A DNA stretch of 64,000 nt from Anarhynchus alexandrinus (GCA_008711295.1 VUYV01000216.1:243802-307801); one strand, 5' to 3'; numbered from the stretch's first letter, positions 13,831-26,600 are shown. The notes: generated by a model from the letters alone, not told the origin. Program-made: numbers and translations.

Positions 13831-14459
13831 GTTGGTGTATGGAATGTGGAAATTTCAAAAGGTAATTCTGAGGTTTAGTCCCTTTGCTTCTGTTTGCAGT
13901 TCTCACTATTCATTTGGGGTGGCAGAGGAGGGAGGGAAGGGCTAGCTGGGGAATTTGTCACTTCCAGCCTTGGTCACAGACTGGGAGAGCAACTAGGCCT
14001 TTGACTGTGCTGAGATCAGTTGAGTGGGTAAATACTGATTAATGTGGCTTCTCATCTGAAACATGGTGGCATAACGAGTTAGCACAAACTAGCCAGACCT
14101 CAAAGTTTTTGAATATGCAAATTGGGAAGTCAGGATATGAATCTGGAATGGGATTTGACTGCTTGCTTCTGTCTTTTTGATCAAACTGAACTTTGACTCC
14201 TGTTTCAAAATACCCCAAAGACAGTGTTTTGCATTTGCAAAGACATAGAGCCTTTATATGTTGCTTCCCTGAGTAAAAATGAAGTTTAACCTCACCAGAG
14301 GATCAACCCTTGTGCAATCTTCTGTGCAACTCTTGCATTTTTGCTTACTGCCTAATGCACCTTCAACATCCTAATGGCTGGGGATCTTTCTGTATTCAGA
14401 TGAGTACAGACTGTTAGACATGTATTATTGGCTTGTTTCTTGCTTGGTGGTGGTGGTTG

Positions 14460-14478
14460 TTTTTTTTTTTTTTTTTTT
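14460..14478. repeat. T19 homopolymer
   Basis: Nineteen consecutive T on the plus strand, preceded by GGTGGTGGTTG. It could be a microsatellite or the poly-A tail of a minus-strand retroposed sequence. No retroposed gene is recognisable next to it. Confidence 0.95.
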
Positions 14479-16227
14479 CTCATTTCCTTGCCATAAAGTT
14501 GTTGGGTTTTTTTCCTTACACAGACTTTTTAATTTACGTTTTCTTTCATCTGGCATCTTAAGGCCTTTGATTCATATTTGCTCTTTGCTTTTGGTGTGTG
14601 GAAAAAGCTTAAGACATACTTGGCTTTAATAGCTGTGCAAATTTAAACACTAGTAAGGAATAGAAATATTTGAAACTAACCCCATCCTGGTGTATTTAAG
14701 AATTTCAGTTGCTAATAGCCATGGATTGCAAAAAAACCCCATATTATCTGTATTTTGTTGCTAGATCTTAAAAGAATAGAATCAGCAATAGTTTACATGC
14801 TTGCTGGGTGACATTGGGTGTTAAGCAGGAGAGAAAGCTGATGTTTGCTTCCAAAGGATTCTTGGGAAGTGACTTTGAAACACTGCTTAAAGGGTAATTG
14901 CTTTTCCATCATAAAATTTTTAAAGGAGAGTGATTTTCCAGGTGTTTGATAAACACTTGGTTAAATAATATGTCTAAAGTCAAATGCTCAATGAAAACCT
15001 GTGTTCAGAAACTAACAATTGCAAATGGAGAGGGAAAAAACCCAGCTACTCCAATGGTGTAGCACCTCACCCAGAAAGAATGTAAGGGGCTGTAATCAGA
15101 GTTATAAGGGTCCAGCATTTACCCATTGCTGACTGCATCCAGAGGGGAGCTGAAATGTAATAGCAACCAGTTTAAATTTTATGGCTAAGATATTAATGGA
15201 TTAATTTATTTTTTTTTCCTTAACACTGTTCACAAAAATAATTTCAAATTGCAAAATGCTTGTAGCTTTCTCCAGTCTGGAGAGAAAAAAGCCAAAGCCA
15301 AATATGCTTTGGATGAATAAGGCTATATTTTTAAATGCTTTCTCTGTAATATGCCGCTACCTTTAAACAGCACCTCAAAGGATTAGTAATGTTCCTGTGT
15401 CATGATAGTTATAAGCACAGGAGGAATGTTGGTGCTTTAATAATAGGAGAGTTCTTCAACTTCCATTCCAATGACTGTTTTGGTTGTGGGGTTTTTGCTT
15501 TCCAATAATGGTTTGGGTTTTCTCCCCCTTGTTCAAAAAATGAAACTAATCCCTACTATGTTTGTGCTGTCTCTGGTTTTACAACCACATGTATCTGCAT
15601 TTTGTAAAACTTTGAATGGTTAACACTGAACAAATAGATATAAAACTTCTTCCCAGAAAGACCTGTGTAAAAAGGTGTAGGTTTGTTCTTTAAAAGAAAA
15701 CTGGATCCTGTGGTTGCAGGGTAGAAGAAAATTGGGCTTTTTTTTTTTGTTTTCTCCAGTGCACCTTCCTAAATCTTACTTTTCTCCCACAAGTATATCT
15801 GTTTTCAGCAGTAAATGAAAGTCTGTGGGAGGCAGTGAAGAACACAACTAAGTCAACAGGGCAATCTCTTCTTGTTTTCAGTATTTGCTTCCTCTGAGCT
15901 TTGTCCCTTGAGATCGGTGCTTTCTGCACTCAGTATAAATGTGCCCACCGAGACACACTCGTGCCAGCCCTTTGCACTGCTTCCCTTACACTTGAATCCC
16001 CCAAACGGGGTTTCAGTGGGGCTCAGCCACTGCCCTCAACTTCCCATCCATTACCTAAATCATACCAGGGCCACTCCAGCATGACAACCTATGAGCCAAA
16101 GAGGGCTGTGCAGGAAGGGATTTGTAGGCTGCATTTCCATACTGTGAAACACTTTCCAGAACTGGCAGGAGCTGATGTTCTACAGTATAATTGCTTTTTC
16201 ACCTTGGGAACTGGAAGTAAAGTATAG

Positions 16228-16248
16228 AGATCTCAATATATGAGATCT
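16228..16248. other. Perfect 8-bp inverted repeat, 5-nt loop
   Basis: AGATCTCA at 16,228-16,235 and its exact reverse complement TGAGATCT at 16,241-16,248 flank ATATA. As RNA or cruciform DNA it would form an 8-bp stem. It has no obvious gene context. Confidence 0.85.
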
Positions 16249-19200
16249 TTGTGATGGATGGTGATAAAAGGGACTGTGCCTCATGTGCTGTTGCTTTTTA
16301 TTATTATTACAATATCAGTAATAGAAATCCCCTTTAAACCTTTTTCTGTAACTCTAATGCAAGAATGGTTGTATTTCACTAGCAGCAGTTCCCCTGCTGT
16401 ATTGTGCTCCTGTGAATGCAGGGTACTGCCAAAAACACACGCAGGCTACCTCTAAGCATTATCAGAGTTGATAACCAACCTTTCATAAACTTTTCATCTG
16501 CCTAAACAAAATAGAATAAACATCAGATTTAGGCAATGCCACCGTATTGGTAGCCAGGGAAGAGAGCGACATGTTTCCCTGATATGTCTTATTTTGCCCC
16601 AAACCCCTGGGGAAGGTACTAGATCATCATTTACTGTGCAGGAGTATACAGTCGTTAGGGCCTGGAGAAAGCTGCTCAAGGTGAAATAGGTTGGTCAGAA
16701 TGAAGGAGAGCAGAAGATGAAGGCAAATAGACCTACCAGCATGCAAGGAAATGATTCGTGGCTGGAAAAATAATTCCTAGAGTGGCAGGTCTTCCCCTCT
16801 TGCTCTGCTCTGCTTCCAGCACACCATCACGATATGCAGTGATACAATTAGCTGTGTCCTCCACGCATAGTTTTAGAGATGCCTGGGCCCTGCTGATCTG
16901 CCGAAAAACAGATTAGTGCAGACATTTATTAATAGGGACTGCCAACATTTATGTGCAGCAAGTGTATGCCGATCGGCAACTTTTATCTGGGAAGACATAT
17001 TTAGGGCTCTGGGGAAGTTCCACTCTTGACATCTTGGCAGTGTAAGGAAACCATTTTCAGTTTCATCATATTCTTATTATGAAATAAGAGCCATCTATTA
17101 TAAGTGCTTTACAGCTAAGCACTACACTGGGAATTTAAAAAATCCCACTTTATTTTCCATCAGACAAATGTCCTGCTTTTTCTTGGCCTGAGCCTCAGAA
17201 CACAGCAGGAAAATAACTGTAATCCAGTTTCTTCTTGCTTCTTACAGAGTTTGGATAATTTCACTGGTTCTTCTCCCAGTTCTTATCTACACCAACAACT
17301 ATAACGTAGCTTGTGGTATCCAATTACTCTATGGTCCTGGATTTGAAGAAATTTCTTCACGTGGCTTTTGGTAAATGCAAGCTGTTTCAGTTTCCCCGCC
17401 TCTGTCTGTCAACAAAACCCCCTAAACCCATGCAGTGCCCTAACAATACAGCTGGGACGCATGGTCCCATCTCCAGTAGCCTTTATAAAGGACATAATGA
17501 CATGGGGATCTCTGCATCTAGGCTGCAATATGTTCCAGGAGAGTGGTTGGGATAAAAGATGCTAGTGGGAAGCTTAGGATCTCTCTCATGAGAAATCTGG
17601 GGTAGGGTGGGGAAAATTTCCCTGGCTCCTCTTGAAATTGTTGTGCTGTTGTGTATGGAGTAGCTGGATTGACTGGGCCAGGGAAGGAAAGATGAGCTCT
17701 CCGATCTCTGGTTAAGGGTTTCAGTCGGAGAGCAAAGGGTCCTTTCTCAAATGATTTTTTTCGTTTTGTTTGTTTGTATCTCTTACTGTAATCGGATATT
17801 GGAAATTACATGTAAGTGGTGATTATTTTTTTGTTTGCTTCTTTAATAGTATTTACCTCTGGGTTGTTTGGTTACCATTTTTTATGACTGAAAATTGGTT
17901 TTAAAGTTTTCTCTTTCCTCCTAATAACATTACAAAGATTTAAGTTCTTTTATTATGAGATTTCTCTTTATTTTAGAAGAGAAACTCTAATAGAAGGATT
18001 TGGCCCAAATGACTGGCTTTCCAAAGTTTCAATACACAGCTAGTCCCATAGCTAGCGTGTGTAGGGGGGAATACACAACGATGAATATTTTAAATCTGAG
18101 TAGTGTGAAGACATGGCAAAGCTGTAGCTGGGGAGGGGATGTGGTGGGTGATTCCTGGATGCATAAGCTGGTTTAGATGTTTTCTTGCCAAGAAATTTCT
18201 GTTTTTTATAACGAACTTTTTTTTTATAATGAAGACAGAGAAACTTTCTTGTTTTCTGGACATTGTACCCATTGGGTTTCACCTGATGCAGTGCTCTGTC
18301 ATTAACTCATCAAAAGGCTGCCTCCTCGGAGCCTCCTCAGGAGAAAGCCAGGATACTAAACCACTGGAAATCATCTCTGCCTTGCAAAAGAGAGAAGCAG
18401 TCCAATGGATTATGTGACATGGCAGATCTTGAAAGCACAGCACATCAAGGAAGGAAGGAGTGCCATAACTGCAAGGGTGTTTGGCTGTTATTTTTAGAGT
18501 TGTTTGACTGACAGATCACCATGCAACAGCGATGTGTATGAGGAGAGCTAGAGAAATAGTGCTGGGGATGGTTACAGTCTGATGTAACTCCAGTGTGATG
18601 ACAATTCCCTGGCTCTTAGTGGTGTTTTATCCCTGACATGCAATGTTCTACATGTCAGCTTGCTTTTGTTTTCCATGGCTTGTTTCTCTTTGCTTTCCAC
18701 ACCATACAACAGTGAGCAAATGAAAAGGATCCTTTTATTGAGATAATGAATGTCTTCTGTGTTTTTACGTGTTCCACTTGTATAGGGTATAGGAGAAATG
18801 CACTGCATGGTTGGGCCTGTGGTTGGCAAAATGGGTACCCACAAATAAAAGGACACCTAATTTATAACAAAGTGAGAGACCCTGTTCCTTTCCCCTGGGA
18901 GAATGTAACAGCCTCTCAGCATGGGACTTCTTTGTGGTGGGTGGGTCACTGGTGTAGAAATCAGCCCTTTTCTTACTCCCATTTTCCAGATCAAGCCTGA
19001 CACACTTAGAAAAGGCAAAACATGTTCAAAGGAAAATCTCAATAAAGAAATGTGCCTTTTTCTATGCAGGATGCGCTGGCTTTGTCAGTGCTTCCACCGG
19101 AGTCTCCTTTCCAGGTAGTAGTTGTATAGTTCGCTGGATAAAAGTAAAAGAGCTTAAGCAGTTTTGTTCCAAAAATTTCCTGTGGCTGCTTCGAGATCAA

Positions 19201-22200
19201 GTCCCTATCCTTATTTTTGATGTCTTGAGGAATACCTAGATCTTTGGATGTCATTCTGCAAAAGGTCAAATTTCATCTTCTGTGAGAACACAGCTGCGTT
19301 CAGGGAGAACTGCTGCTGTTATTGCATTAAAATGGTCAGTTTATGCTCTCCAGAAAGCCCATCCCTTTTCAAGGGTTTAAATCCAAGAGGAAATTCCACT
19401 AATATCAAATAACATTACTATATAGGAAGAATAAGAGTATTTCTAGATATACACCTTATATACAAACAACAAATATAAAAGTCGTACTTGTGTAAATCCT
19501 AAATTAAGGAGTTGCAAAAGGAAGAAAATGCATAAAGTATACTCCACAGTACTGAAATGAAATTAATATTATAAAAGAATGATGGCAAAATTGCATTTCA
19601 TTAAAATAACACCTGTTGGATTAAGTTTCAAAGAAGTGATCAAAGAAAATACTGTAGTACAAAACAAGGCACACTGTAAGTGTTTAGTAGATCAAAACAT
19701 TTGAAAAGGTTTCAGAGAAGTATGAGATGTAAAAGGGAAAAAAAAATCAGGGATTATGTTGGGATTATACTGAAACTTGACTAAAGGACCAGCACTCCTG
19801 AACAAATAACATTACATTAAACTAATCAGAGTTCAGAATATGAAATTGTTAAAGTATGCTATCTCAGCTGTTTCTTTAAACTGGAAAAGGGATTAATCCA
19901 TATTGTAAAAATAGTTAGTGGTTCATAGGGCAGAAGCTATAAAATACTGCTGAAGGTTGGAAAAACAATAACAAAATCCATGAAAAAGTGGAGCCTGAAG
20001 TCCCAGTCCGTGGAAGCCTTAGGCAAGTGAAGAGCTCTTTGTGCAAGTCCGTTCCCTGGATTCAGGTGCACTGCTGCTATCAGCAAGGTGTATGTGAGTG
20101 CTTTGGGATGTACCCTAAATCCAGGATATTTTGTCTGCAGTATAAGACTGAGTAGTTTAACTGAAGTTGAAAACGTTACAGGGAACAGATTTATTTTTAA
20201 TCGGAGGGCATTCTTTCCTGCTGCTATTGTCCTAGAGACAGCCATTTGTTTTTATTCTCTTAAATTTCCTCTAAAGACTTCTGCGCTGTAAACTTTCTTA
20301 TTTAGTAAAGATGTCTAGTGTTCAGTGCTGATGGCTTTCAAGCTCCATTTAAATCAATAAGGATTGCAAATGCCAGAAATTCATAAGGAGAGGACTCCGG
20401 CCCATTGAAACTTGCGGAGGATGTTATGACTGACTGCTGGCTCCTCTTGCTGGTGGAAGATGCTGAGGCAGGCAGCCAGCTGCTCTCCCCAGGAGGGAGT
20501 TAGTCCCTGGATCTCGGTTTGGGAACGGCTGTCTTAAATAATTTTGTTCAAATATAGTGCCTTTTATGTTCTTTCCAATTCTCTGTCCCGCTTGCAATTA
20601 CCATTTCACATGGGAAGCATGTACCCTTTCTTCTTGTTCTTCTCCTTTTATCGAGATGGGCTGTCAGCGTTTTCCTCCCATTGTAATACACACTCAAACA
20701 CATATATGTACATAGGCATCCTATGGCAGAGTGAGGTAACAAGAAGTATATTTGATCCTAAGCTTCTAGAGTTTGCACAACAAATATGAAATAAGACGGT
20801 GCTGCATATAAATAAGCATAACTTGAGTCTGCGGATAACATTTGGATCAACTCTTGGCCATTAAAATGCATTTTACTTGGGTTGGTTTTTTTATGAGCAT
20901 ATTACAAGAGACACTGGTAGGTGATCAGTATACCTGATACACTTTGTCAGAAATGCTTTTGTTTATGTGGCAATTATCTCTTTCCCAAGTCATTTTCTAG
21001 CTGGCTGATGGAGCTTTTTGATATTCTGTTTATCACAGTTTAAGGGCTGATTTGAAAATCACAGCACTGCACTACAGCCACTATACTCCAGCAAACAGAT
21101 GGCAGAGAACCGTCAGCTATAATCCGTGAGTAAACAAAGACAAATGAAGTTTGGTATTGAGTTTTGAAGATGAGATGTAATCATGTTATAGAACTGTAAG
21201 AAAGCCATGAAATATTGTATCATCCTGCCTGTACAGTAAAGAACAAACGCTATTTAATCTGGCATGATAACACCATTTCTTGCTGCATTACTGAAACCTC
21301 CAACTTTGGTATGGTAGGAAAATCATAATGTCTGATCAGCAGTTAGGAAAATGAGAATAAATTGGTTGCATGTGTTTGTTTTTCCTTTGTGAAATACATA
21401 GGGCCACCGAATAACAGACAGACTTTGTGAAGTTGTTTACTGAGTAAAAGCAATGCATAAAGTGCAGAGCCACGGTGCTCTTCACAAGACAGAAAGAGAA
21501 TACTACTGTTTTGGAAAGGGATAGGGCATTCACTTCTAGAATAGAAAGGATTATGTTGTCTTTTCTAAATGTAGACAAAAGGTGAAGAGATCACACAATA
21601 TTTGTTTTTCCACCGGATGGTTTATTTGTATGTGTTTAGGGGGGGGATTCTCTTCCACTGACAACACATAGTATCCGAAGGAATTGCAGAGGAGTAGTGC
21701 AGCGCTCAACACTTTGAGGTCAGGAAGGTGAAAGCACGCTGAAAACTTTGCCAGGAGGCTTGAACATTTTTGTGGTTTCATCTGTTTACCTTAGCAATGA
21801 TAGAAGATTTAGACAATTACCTAAGAAACTCAAACGGTGTCCTGTTCGGAAATACTACATCTCCTTTTCGGTATCATCACCAAGAGCTCAGTATTTTGAG
21901 CGTGTTCATTCAAGTGTTGTTATAATCAGGTCCGATATAATTAGGGGTTAAAGAATGGTGGCTGAAGCGATCCATCTAGAAAAGACTAGCTGGAGGTTGT
22001 AGAGAGAGAAGGGGAAACTGTCATGCTTTCATTAGAGCTCAGCCCAGGACTGCATGGTTTCTGTGGCTGCTGATTCATTGCAGCTCGGAAGGGCATGCAT
22101 CTTCAAAGATTTGCCATATGTTTTCAAGGAAATTGGTAAACAACTCGCTCCTTTTGGGCTGCACGCTGGCATTGGAGCAGTACGGCATAAATCCTTGATT

Positions 22201-22787
22201 CTCACATAGTCAATAGATATTTAATTATTTCTGTGCTTCAAAGATGACCACGCTTTTCAATCTCTCAGTTCGGCAGCGTGAAGCAAAGGTGTTTATAATG
22301 CTTCTTTTCTTGTTGCCAACTGTTTCACTTTATAGCACTTTTTAATTTTGTTACACCTTCCTTTTGTTCCCTTTCTATTTATTTTTATGTCTTCTCTTCC
22401 TTTTCATCCCTCTCTTTATTACTTCCTGAGTGGTGTTTTTTTTTCTTTTTTTTCCCTCTTTGAGTTCTCTGTTTTCTAGGTTTCTCTTGCCAGTGCAGCA
22501 TGGGGTAGTTATTCAGCTGTTTTCTAGAAGAGCCAGTACTTCTATTTGTCTCAGTCTTCTCTTGTTTGTCTGCAGGAGGCAAACAGAAGAGGGAAACCAA
22601 TTAAAAAGTGAAGTATCTCTGCTTGAGAGGGAAACCTTAGGCTCACAATAGACAATATACCTGTGTTATAATGAGCTGTGGCTAGGATACAGGCCAAAAA
22701 AAGTGCAGAGCATGAAGTGCACAAGGACAACTTGCATGCACAGATTTCACAAAATAGTCCAGAAAGCTTGCTGGAATAAGCTTTTGC

Positions 22788-22806
22788 TTTTTTTTTTTTT
22801 TTTTTN
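22788..22806. repeat. T18 run ending in an N
   Basis: Eighteen T (22,788-22,805) followed by a single undetermined base at 22,806. The true length of the homopolymer is uncertain, and the N probably marks a base-calling or contig-join problem. Confidence 0.9.
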
Positions 22807-23766
22807 AGTAGTGAGTCTTTTTCCACTTCTGTCTCTAGTATTGAGTGAGGCACATGTAAAGTAAAAAAGCCCATGCCTACAGTGGTGGGGAGAGTATAGG
22901 TTTGGGCCTAAGAGCAGAAAGAGAGACAGTGGAAGAAGCTCTCCTCCTTTGGAGCTAGTTTGTGCCCTCATCCACGTAGCTGCCCCAAAACATTGATGCA
23001 ATATTCTGTAAATTAAATGTTCTGAGTTAAAGGGGGATAGACTAGCTTCTGTGTATGTAACATTAATGTATTGACCCCCTCGGAAAGTAAGGGAGAGTAT
23101 TAACTCCTCTTGAGTGTGAGAAATTGAAATTATATGAGGCTGGGGTAATGTGTGTCTGTACCACTGGTGAGTGTGGCCCAGTAGATTTGCCATCTGAAAC
23201 AGCTGGTGCTGAGGCCCTGGTGCTCAGGCCAATGTGTTTGAACTGGCTGCAGTCTTGCCTTGTGCATGGGAAGCCTGTTGGCCCCAAAGTGTGTTAGGTG
23301 CACTCCTGGGATGCGTTTTCTGGCTTACTGCTTGTGGTCTGCGCAGAGGCTGCTCCACAACTGCTTCAAAGTGCACTCCTGATGCACACTAAAATACTAA
23401 TGTAGTCATACCTCAAACATTCCCATTTTAAATTAACTTTTTTTTCAGAAGTCACAAATTTTAACATGTGTTATAAGGGGCTAACTGGTGGTCACAGACA
23501 TCTGATATGATAACCTGAACTGCCGATCTGTTATTTTCTTTAACCAATCATAGAAAAGAGGGAAGCACTAATAAAATAATACTGAGATCGAAAACCCTGG
23601 GCTGAGTTTTCTGTGGTGCCTGTAAGGTAGCAGGGAACGGTGCTGGGCTGCCTGCAAGATATCGTCCAAGTCACAGCAGGAGTACCTACGCTGGGGCCGT
23701 GGTGCAGCCTCCGCTTGGGCAATAAATTATTGCTGATGCTATAAATGCTATACAACGTATCAGCGA

Positions 23767-23804
23767 TCTCTTTTTTTCTTTTTCTTTTTTTTTTTTTCCC
23801 CCCC
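23767..23804. repeat. 38-base pure pyrimidine tract
   Basis: An uninterrupted pyrimidine run made of T blocks broken by single C and ending in seven C. It sits directly at the upstream edge of the CpG island. Long homopyrimidine/homopurine tracts can form triplex DNA and often exclude nucleosomes. A promoter-proximal role is inference only. Confidence 0.9.
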
Positions 23805-24095
23805 AACCGGCCGTTCCCACGCTGTCCGTTTTATCTCAGTTGTTAATTTAATCCCGGCAGTAAATTGCCTCGCTTCTCTTAAATCTCCCCGTCTCACCAG
23901 CCGAGCGCGGGGGGACGTGGCCGGCTGCGTGTGGGAGGACGCGGCGGCCGCTTCCTTGGCGGGTGATTAATGGCCGTAGGTAACCGGCCCGTTAAGCCCC
24001 GTCCCCGCGGCTCGGCGGGTCCCTGTGGGTGACCCGGGGTCCCCTCGGGTGGCGGCGGGGGCCGGGGAGGCGGCAGCTCCGCGCCGGCCGCCCGC

Positions 24096-24106
24096 GGGGG
24101 GGCGGG
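24096..24106 (+). promoter_or_regulatory. GC box (SP1-type) in G-rich run
   Basis: Seven G followed by CGGG, a strong GC-box match within the CpG island, then GAGGAGGCGGCGGCGG. The G-runs around 24,030-24,120 could also form G-quadruplexes on the plus strand. Function is inferred from motif and context. Confidence 0.5.
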
Positions 24107-24450
24107 AGGAGGCGGCGGCGGCGTCTAATCCTCCCTCCGCTGGCTGGCCGGGCGTGCGATCACTAGTGGGAGCTGGAGAGGGCGAGAGGAGGGGAAAGAA
24201 AACCCCAAACCACCCCAAACCCCAGCACAGAGGCTACGAGCCGGGCGGGAGAGGCGGCCCCGCGGAGCCCCGCAGCCGCCGCAGCCGGNCGAAGCGCGGG
24301 GAGCGCCCCGAAAGCTCACCGGCGCCTCCCAGCCCCGACCCGGGGCTCTGCCTACCCCGGCCGGGGTGCGCGGCGAGCTCTGCGGTGGGCTGCCGGCCCG
24401 GCCCGGCCCACGCGTGGTGTGGAGCATTTGCTTTAGGCTGTTGCTAACTT

Positions 24451-24501
24451 ATGGCAGAGCAAGGAGCCGCGGCGGAGCACGGTAGTTGCCTCGGCTGGTA
24501 G
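24451..24501 (+). other. Short ORF in putative first exon (possible uORF)
   Basis: ATG at 24,451 opens a 16-codon frame (MAEQGAAAEHGSCLGW) ending in TAG at 24,499. The context has G at +4 but C at -3, so initiation would be modest. It could be an upstream ORF in a 5' untranslated exon. Alternatively it could be the start of a protein if a donor inside it is used (GT at 24,482 or 24,498). I recognise no protein with this N-terminus. Confidence 0.25.
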
Positions 24502-24637
24502 GAAGCCGTTGGACCTTCTCTCTTCGGTCGCATGCTGCGCGTTGATGCGATCGCGTTACCTGCATGCCAGAAGCTGGCGATTAATCTCCAGTGCTGCCGG
24601 AATGAGGTTTTTTTTTTTAAATCAAAATGCCAGTTTG

Positions 24638-24648
24638 TCAAGGTACGT
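24638..24648 (+). other. Candidate splice donor after CpG island
   Basis: TCAAG|GTACGT, with the cut between 24,642 and 24,643, is a close match to the vertebrate 5' splice-site consensus. It lies about 80 bases past the CpG-island edge. If used, it would end a first exon. Another ATG at 24,627 reads MPVCQ up to the junction, but nothing shows that this is coding. RNA evidence is needed to support it. Confidence 0.45.
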
Positions 24649-26515
24649 CTTGTTTTGGAACTGAAGATGATGGAGGACTCTGTGAATCTTTGGGAAGCGG
24701 TAATCTCTTGCATGGTGGTATAGTATTGGGAAGCGATGGGCTTTGTCGCTTGTGATGGACTGATGTGAATTTAGATATTATATCTTTTTTGGTGACTTGA
24801 TTTTTTTGGTGATGCTGTTCAGAAACGTAGTGTTTGGCTACTTGATTTAAGACCCTGATGAATGTAAATTACAGAAAGCTTCACTGTTTAGGGGGCTCTT
24901 GTGGATAAAACCAGAGGTCTGCCTAGCGTCCTGGGTCTGACAGTGCAAAAAGTGCTGCCGGGGGAGCAGGAGAGGGGGTACAAATGAGGCAGGCGTGTAA
25001 GGATAATTCTCCAGAAGGCGCTCTCAGCATGCAATCATTTGCAGCTTGGATGCTTCCTGAGGGAGAGCTGGTGTCTTTGCAGCCCTCACGGATTTTTCCC
25101 TTCCATGAACTTCTCTGATTGCCCCTTGACCCTGTGTAAACTTTTGGCGTCCACAACATGCTGTGGCAAGGAATTTCATAGCTTTAACTTTACACTGTGT
25201 CAAACACCACACCCTTTTATTTTGAACCTTCGTTTGATAGCACCTATGTCTTGCATAGAGATAGTGCAGAATTGGTCCCTATTCCTCTCTGTCCCATTCA
25301 TGCTTTTATAAACTTCCAGTGTTTCCTCTGTTGTTGCCTTTTCAGGCTGAAGTGCTCTCTTCTGTTTCATTTAAAGTTTACCTTATGGGAAAGAAAATGA
25401 GTACAGCCATCGTTATTTTCTGAGAATGGATCATTTTGAACAACAGGCGTGTTAAAGTTACGATGTTAAAAGCTACAATCTCTGGGAATAACTCATGGAG
25501 GCAGTGTACATTAATTTGACAGAGTGGCTACCATGTGATTGCCTACAGAGCACAAAATCACCTCTGTCTGACAACTAGCGAGAAGCTTACGGCACCACTT
25601 CTGCTTTCTTTTACTGCCAAAGACTGCGTGCGCAGGGAGTGGATTTCTTTCTGAGGTTTCTTAAAAGCAACCAAAAAAACCAAAGCAGCGTTTTACTATT
25701 AGAGCGATGTGATGAATTCATAATCTGCTTGTAAGTAGATTCTCTGGTTCACGTGTTGAATTTTGCATTGTTATGAAACAGTTCTGCAGTTATTTCAAAA
25801 TACGGAATCCACCGCAGTAAATACAACCTAAGGGCCTTGACTGTCTTCCCACAACCTGCTACTCTGCTTGGCTTTAGCAGAACCGCTCTTGATTGACACT
25901 TGTGCAATCAGGGAAAAAAACCCCTAAAACTTAGGTCTTTGGGGTAGTTGTATCTGTACCTATCTATACTTATGTGTGTTTGTGTGCATCCCTGACCTCG
26001 CAGTCCTCCCTGTGAGTCAGTATACTGAATGCTCTGGCTTCAAGTTAGCACTTAAGTACATGCTTAATTTTAAGGGTACGAGGGGGTCCATTTTAATTGG
26101 TGCACTTGTGTAATTAAAGTGATGCATGTGCTGGGGTCTTTGCTGCAGTGAGACCAGAGCGCTCATCACTTTGCAGAATCGAGCCCTCAGGTCTTGAAAC
26201 TCTCTTTTAAAGAGCTTTGGTTGGTAATGATGTAAACTGACAGATTCACAAAGGCTGTTCCCAGCGTCTCGTCTTTCTTGCCTGTTTCTGTCATTCTTCT
26301 CTGTGTATTGTTTCCTAGAAAACAAGAGCTTCAATACGTAAGACATAATATCTGTTGCCAGGTGCAAGGAAACAATGAGAGGAAGTCTGATGCTCAGGTG
26401 GGAAATGATGTGTTACTACTCCCAAGAAATAAGATTAACTTTTTTTTTTTTTAGATTAATGTTTATGAGCTGCTCTGCTTCTTAAATGCCGATCGCTTGC
26501 CATTGACTACAGAGC

Positions 26516-26600
26516 GCTTACCTAGACTGTAAATCCTGTGGGGAAGGGACTGCTTTGCTTTGTCTTATGAACGCAATGCCTGATGCGGTGTGCTGGGGGA
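26516..26600 (+). mobile_element. Possible ancient MIR/L3-type 3' tail relic
   Basis: The stretch CCTAGACTGTAAATCCTGTG then GGGAAGGGACTG resembles the 'tagactgtaagctcc...gggcagggact' word shared by the tails of old amniote MIR/L3-like elements. It is followed by a 'TGCCTGATGCGGTG' part where those tails read 'TGCCTGGC'. The match is short and diverged, and no TSD or body is visible. It could be chance. Confidence 0.4.

Larger units (their letters stand above)
13831..23766. other. Non-coding stretch, no gene recognised
   Basis: About 10 kb without a recognisable gene or repeat family. It includes a 19-base T run (14,460-14,478), a small perfect hairpin (16,228-16,248) and an 18-base T run ending at a single N (22,788-22,806). 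Open frames are 60-148 codons, overlap on both strands and look random. The 22.9-23.4 kb part is somewhat richer in GC but matches nothing I recognise. Confidence 0.65.
23805..24560. promoter_or_regulatory. CpG island, probable promoter and first exon
   Basis: About 750 bases with very high GC content and dense CpG, sharply different from the AT-rich flanks. It contains CGG runs, a GC box at 24,096-24,106 (G-run then CGGG), a NotI-type GCGGCCGC near 23,941 and many G-runs. Vertebrate CpG islands of this kind usually mark a promoter and first exon. No TATA box stands out, which fits a CpG-island promoter with dispersed start sites. The nearest good splice donor lies downstream on the plus strand at 24,643, which favours plus-strand transcription, though bidirectional activity is possible. 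I cannot recognise the gene. The island has one N at 24,289. Confidence 0.85.

Noticed and set aside
23063..23287. GC-richer 22.9-23.4 kb segment as a second promoter or LTR
   Set aside because: CpG density is low, and no TATA, LTR ends or repeat words were recognised.
24025..24447. 140-codon plus-strand frame in the CpG island (and minus-strand frames of 83 and 100 codons)
   Set aside because: Pro/Gly/Ala/Arg-rich frames arise automatically in GC-rich DNA. This one crosses an N and has no recognisable domain.
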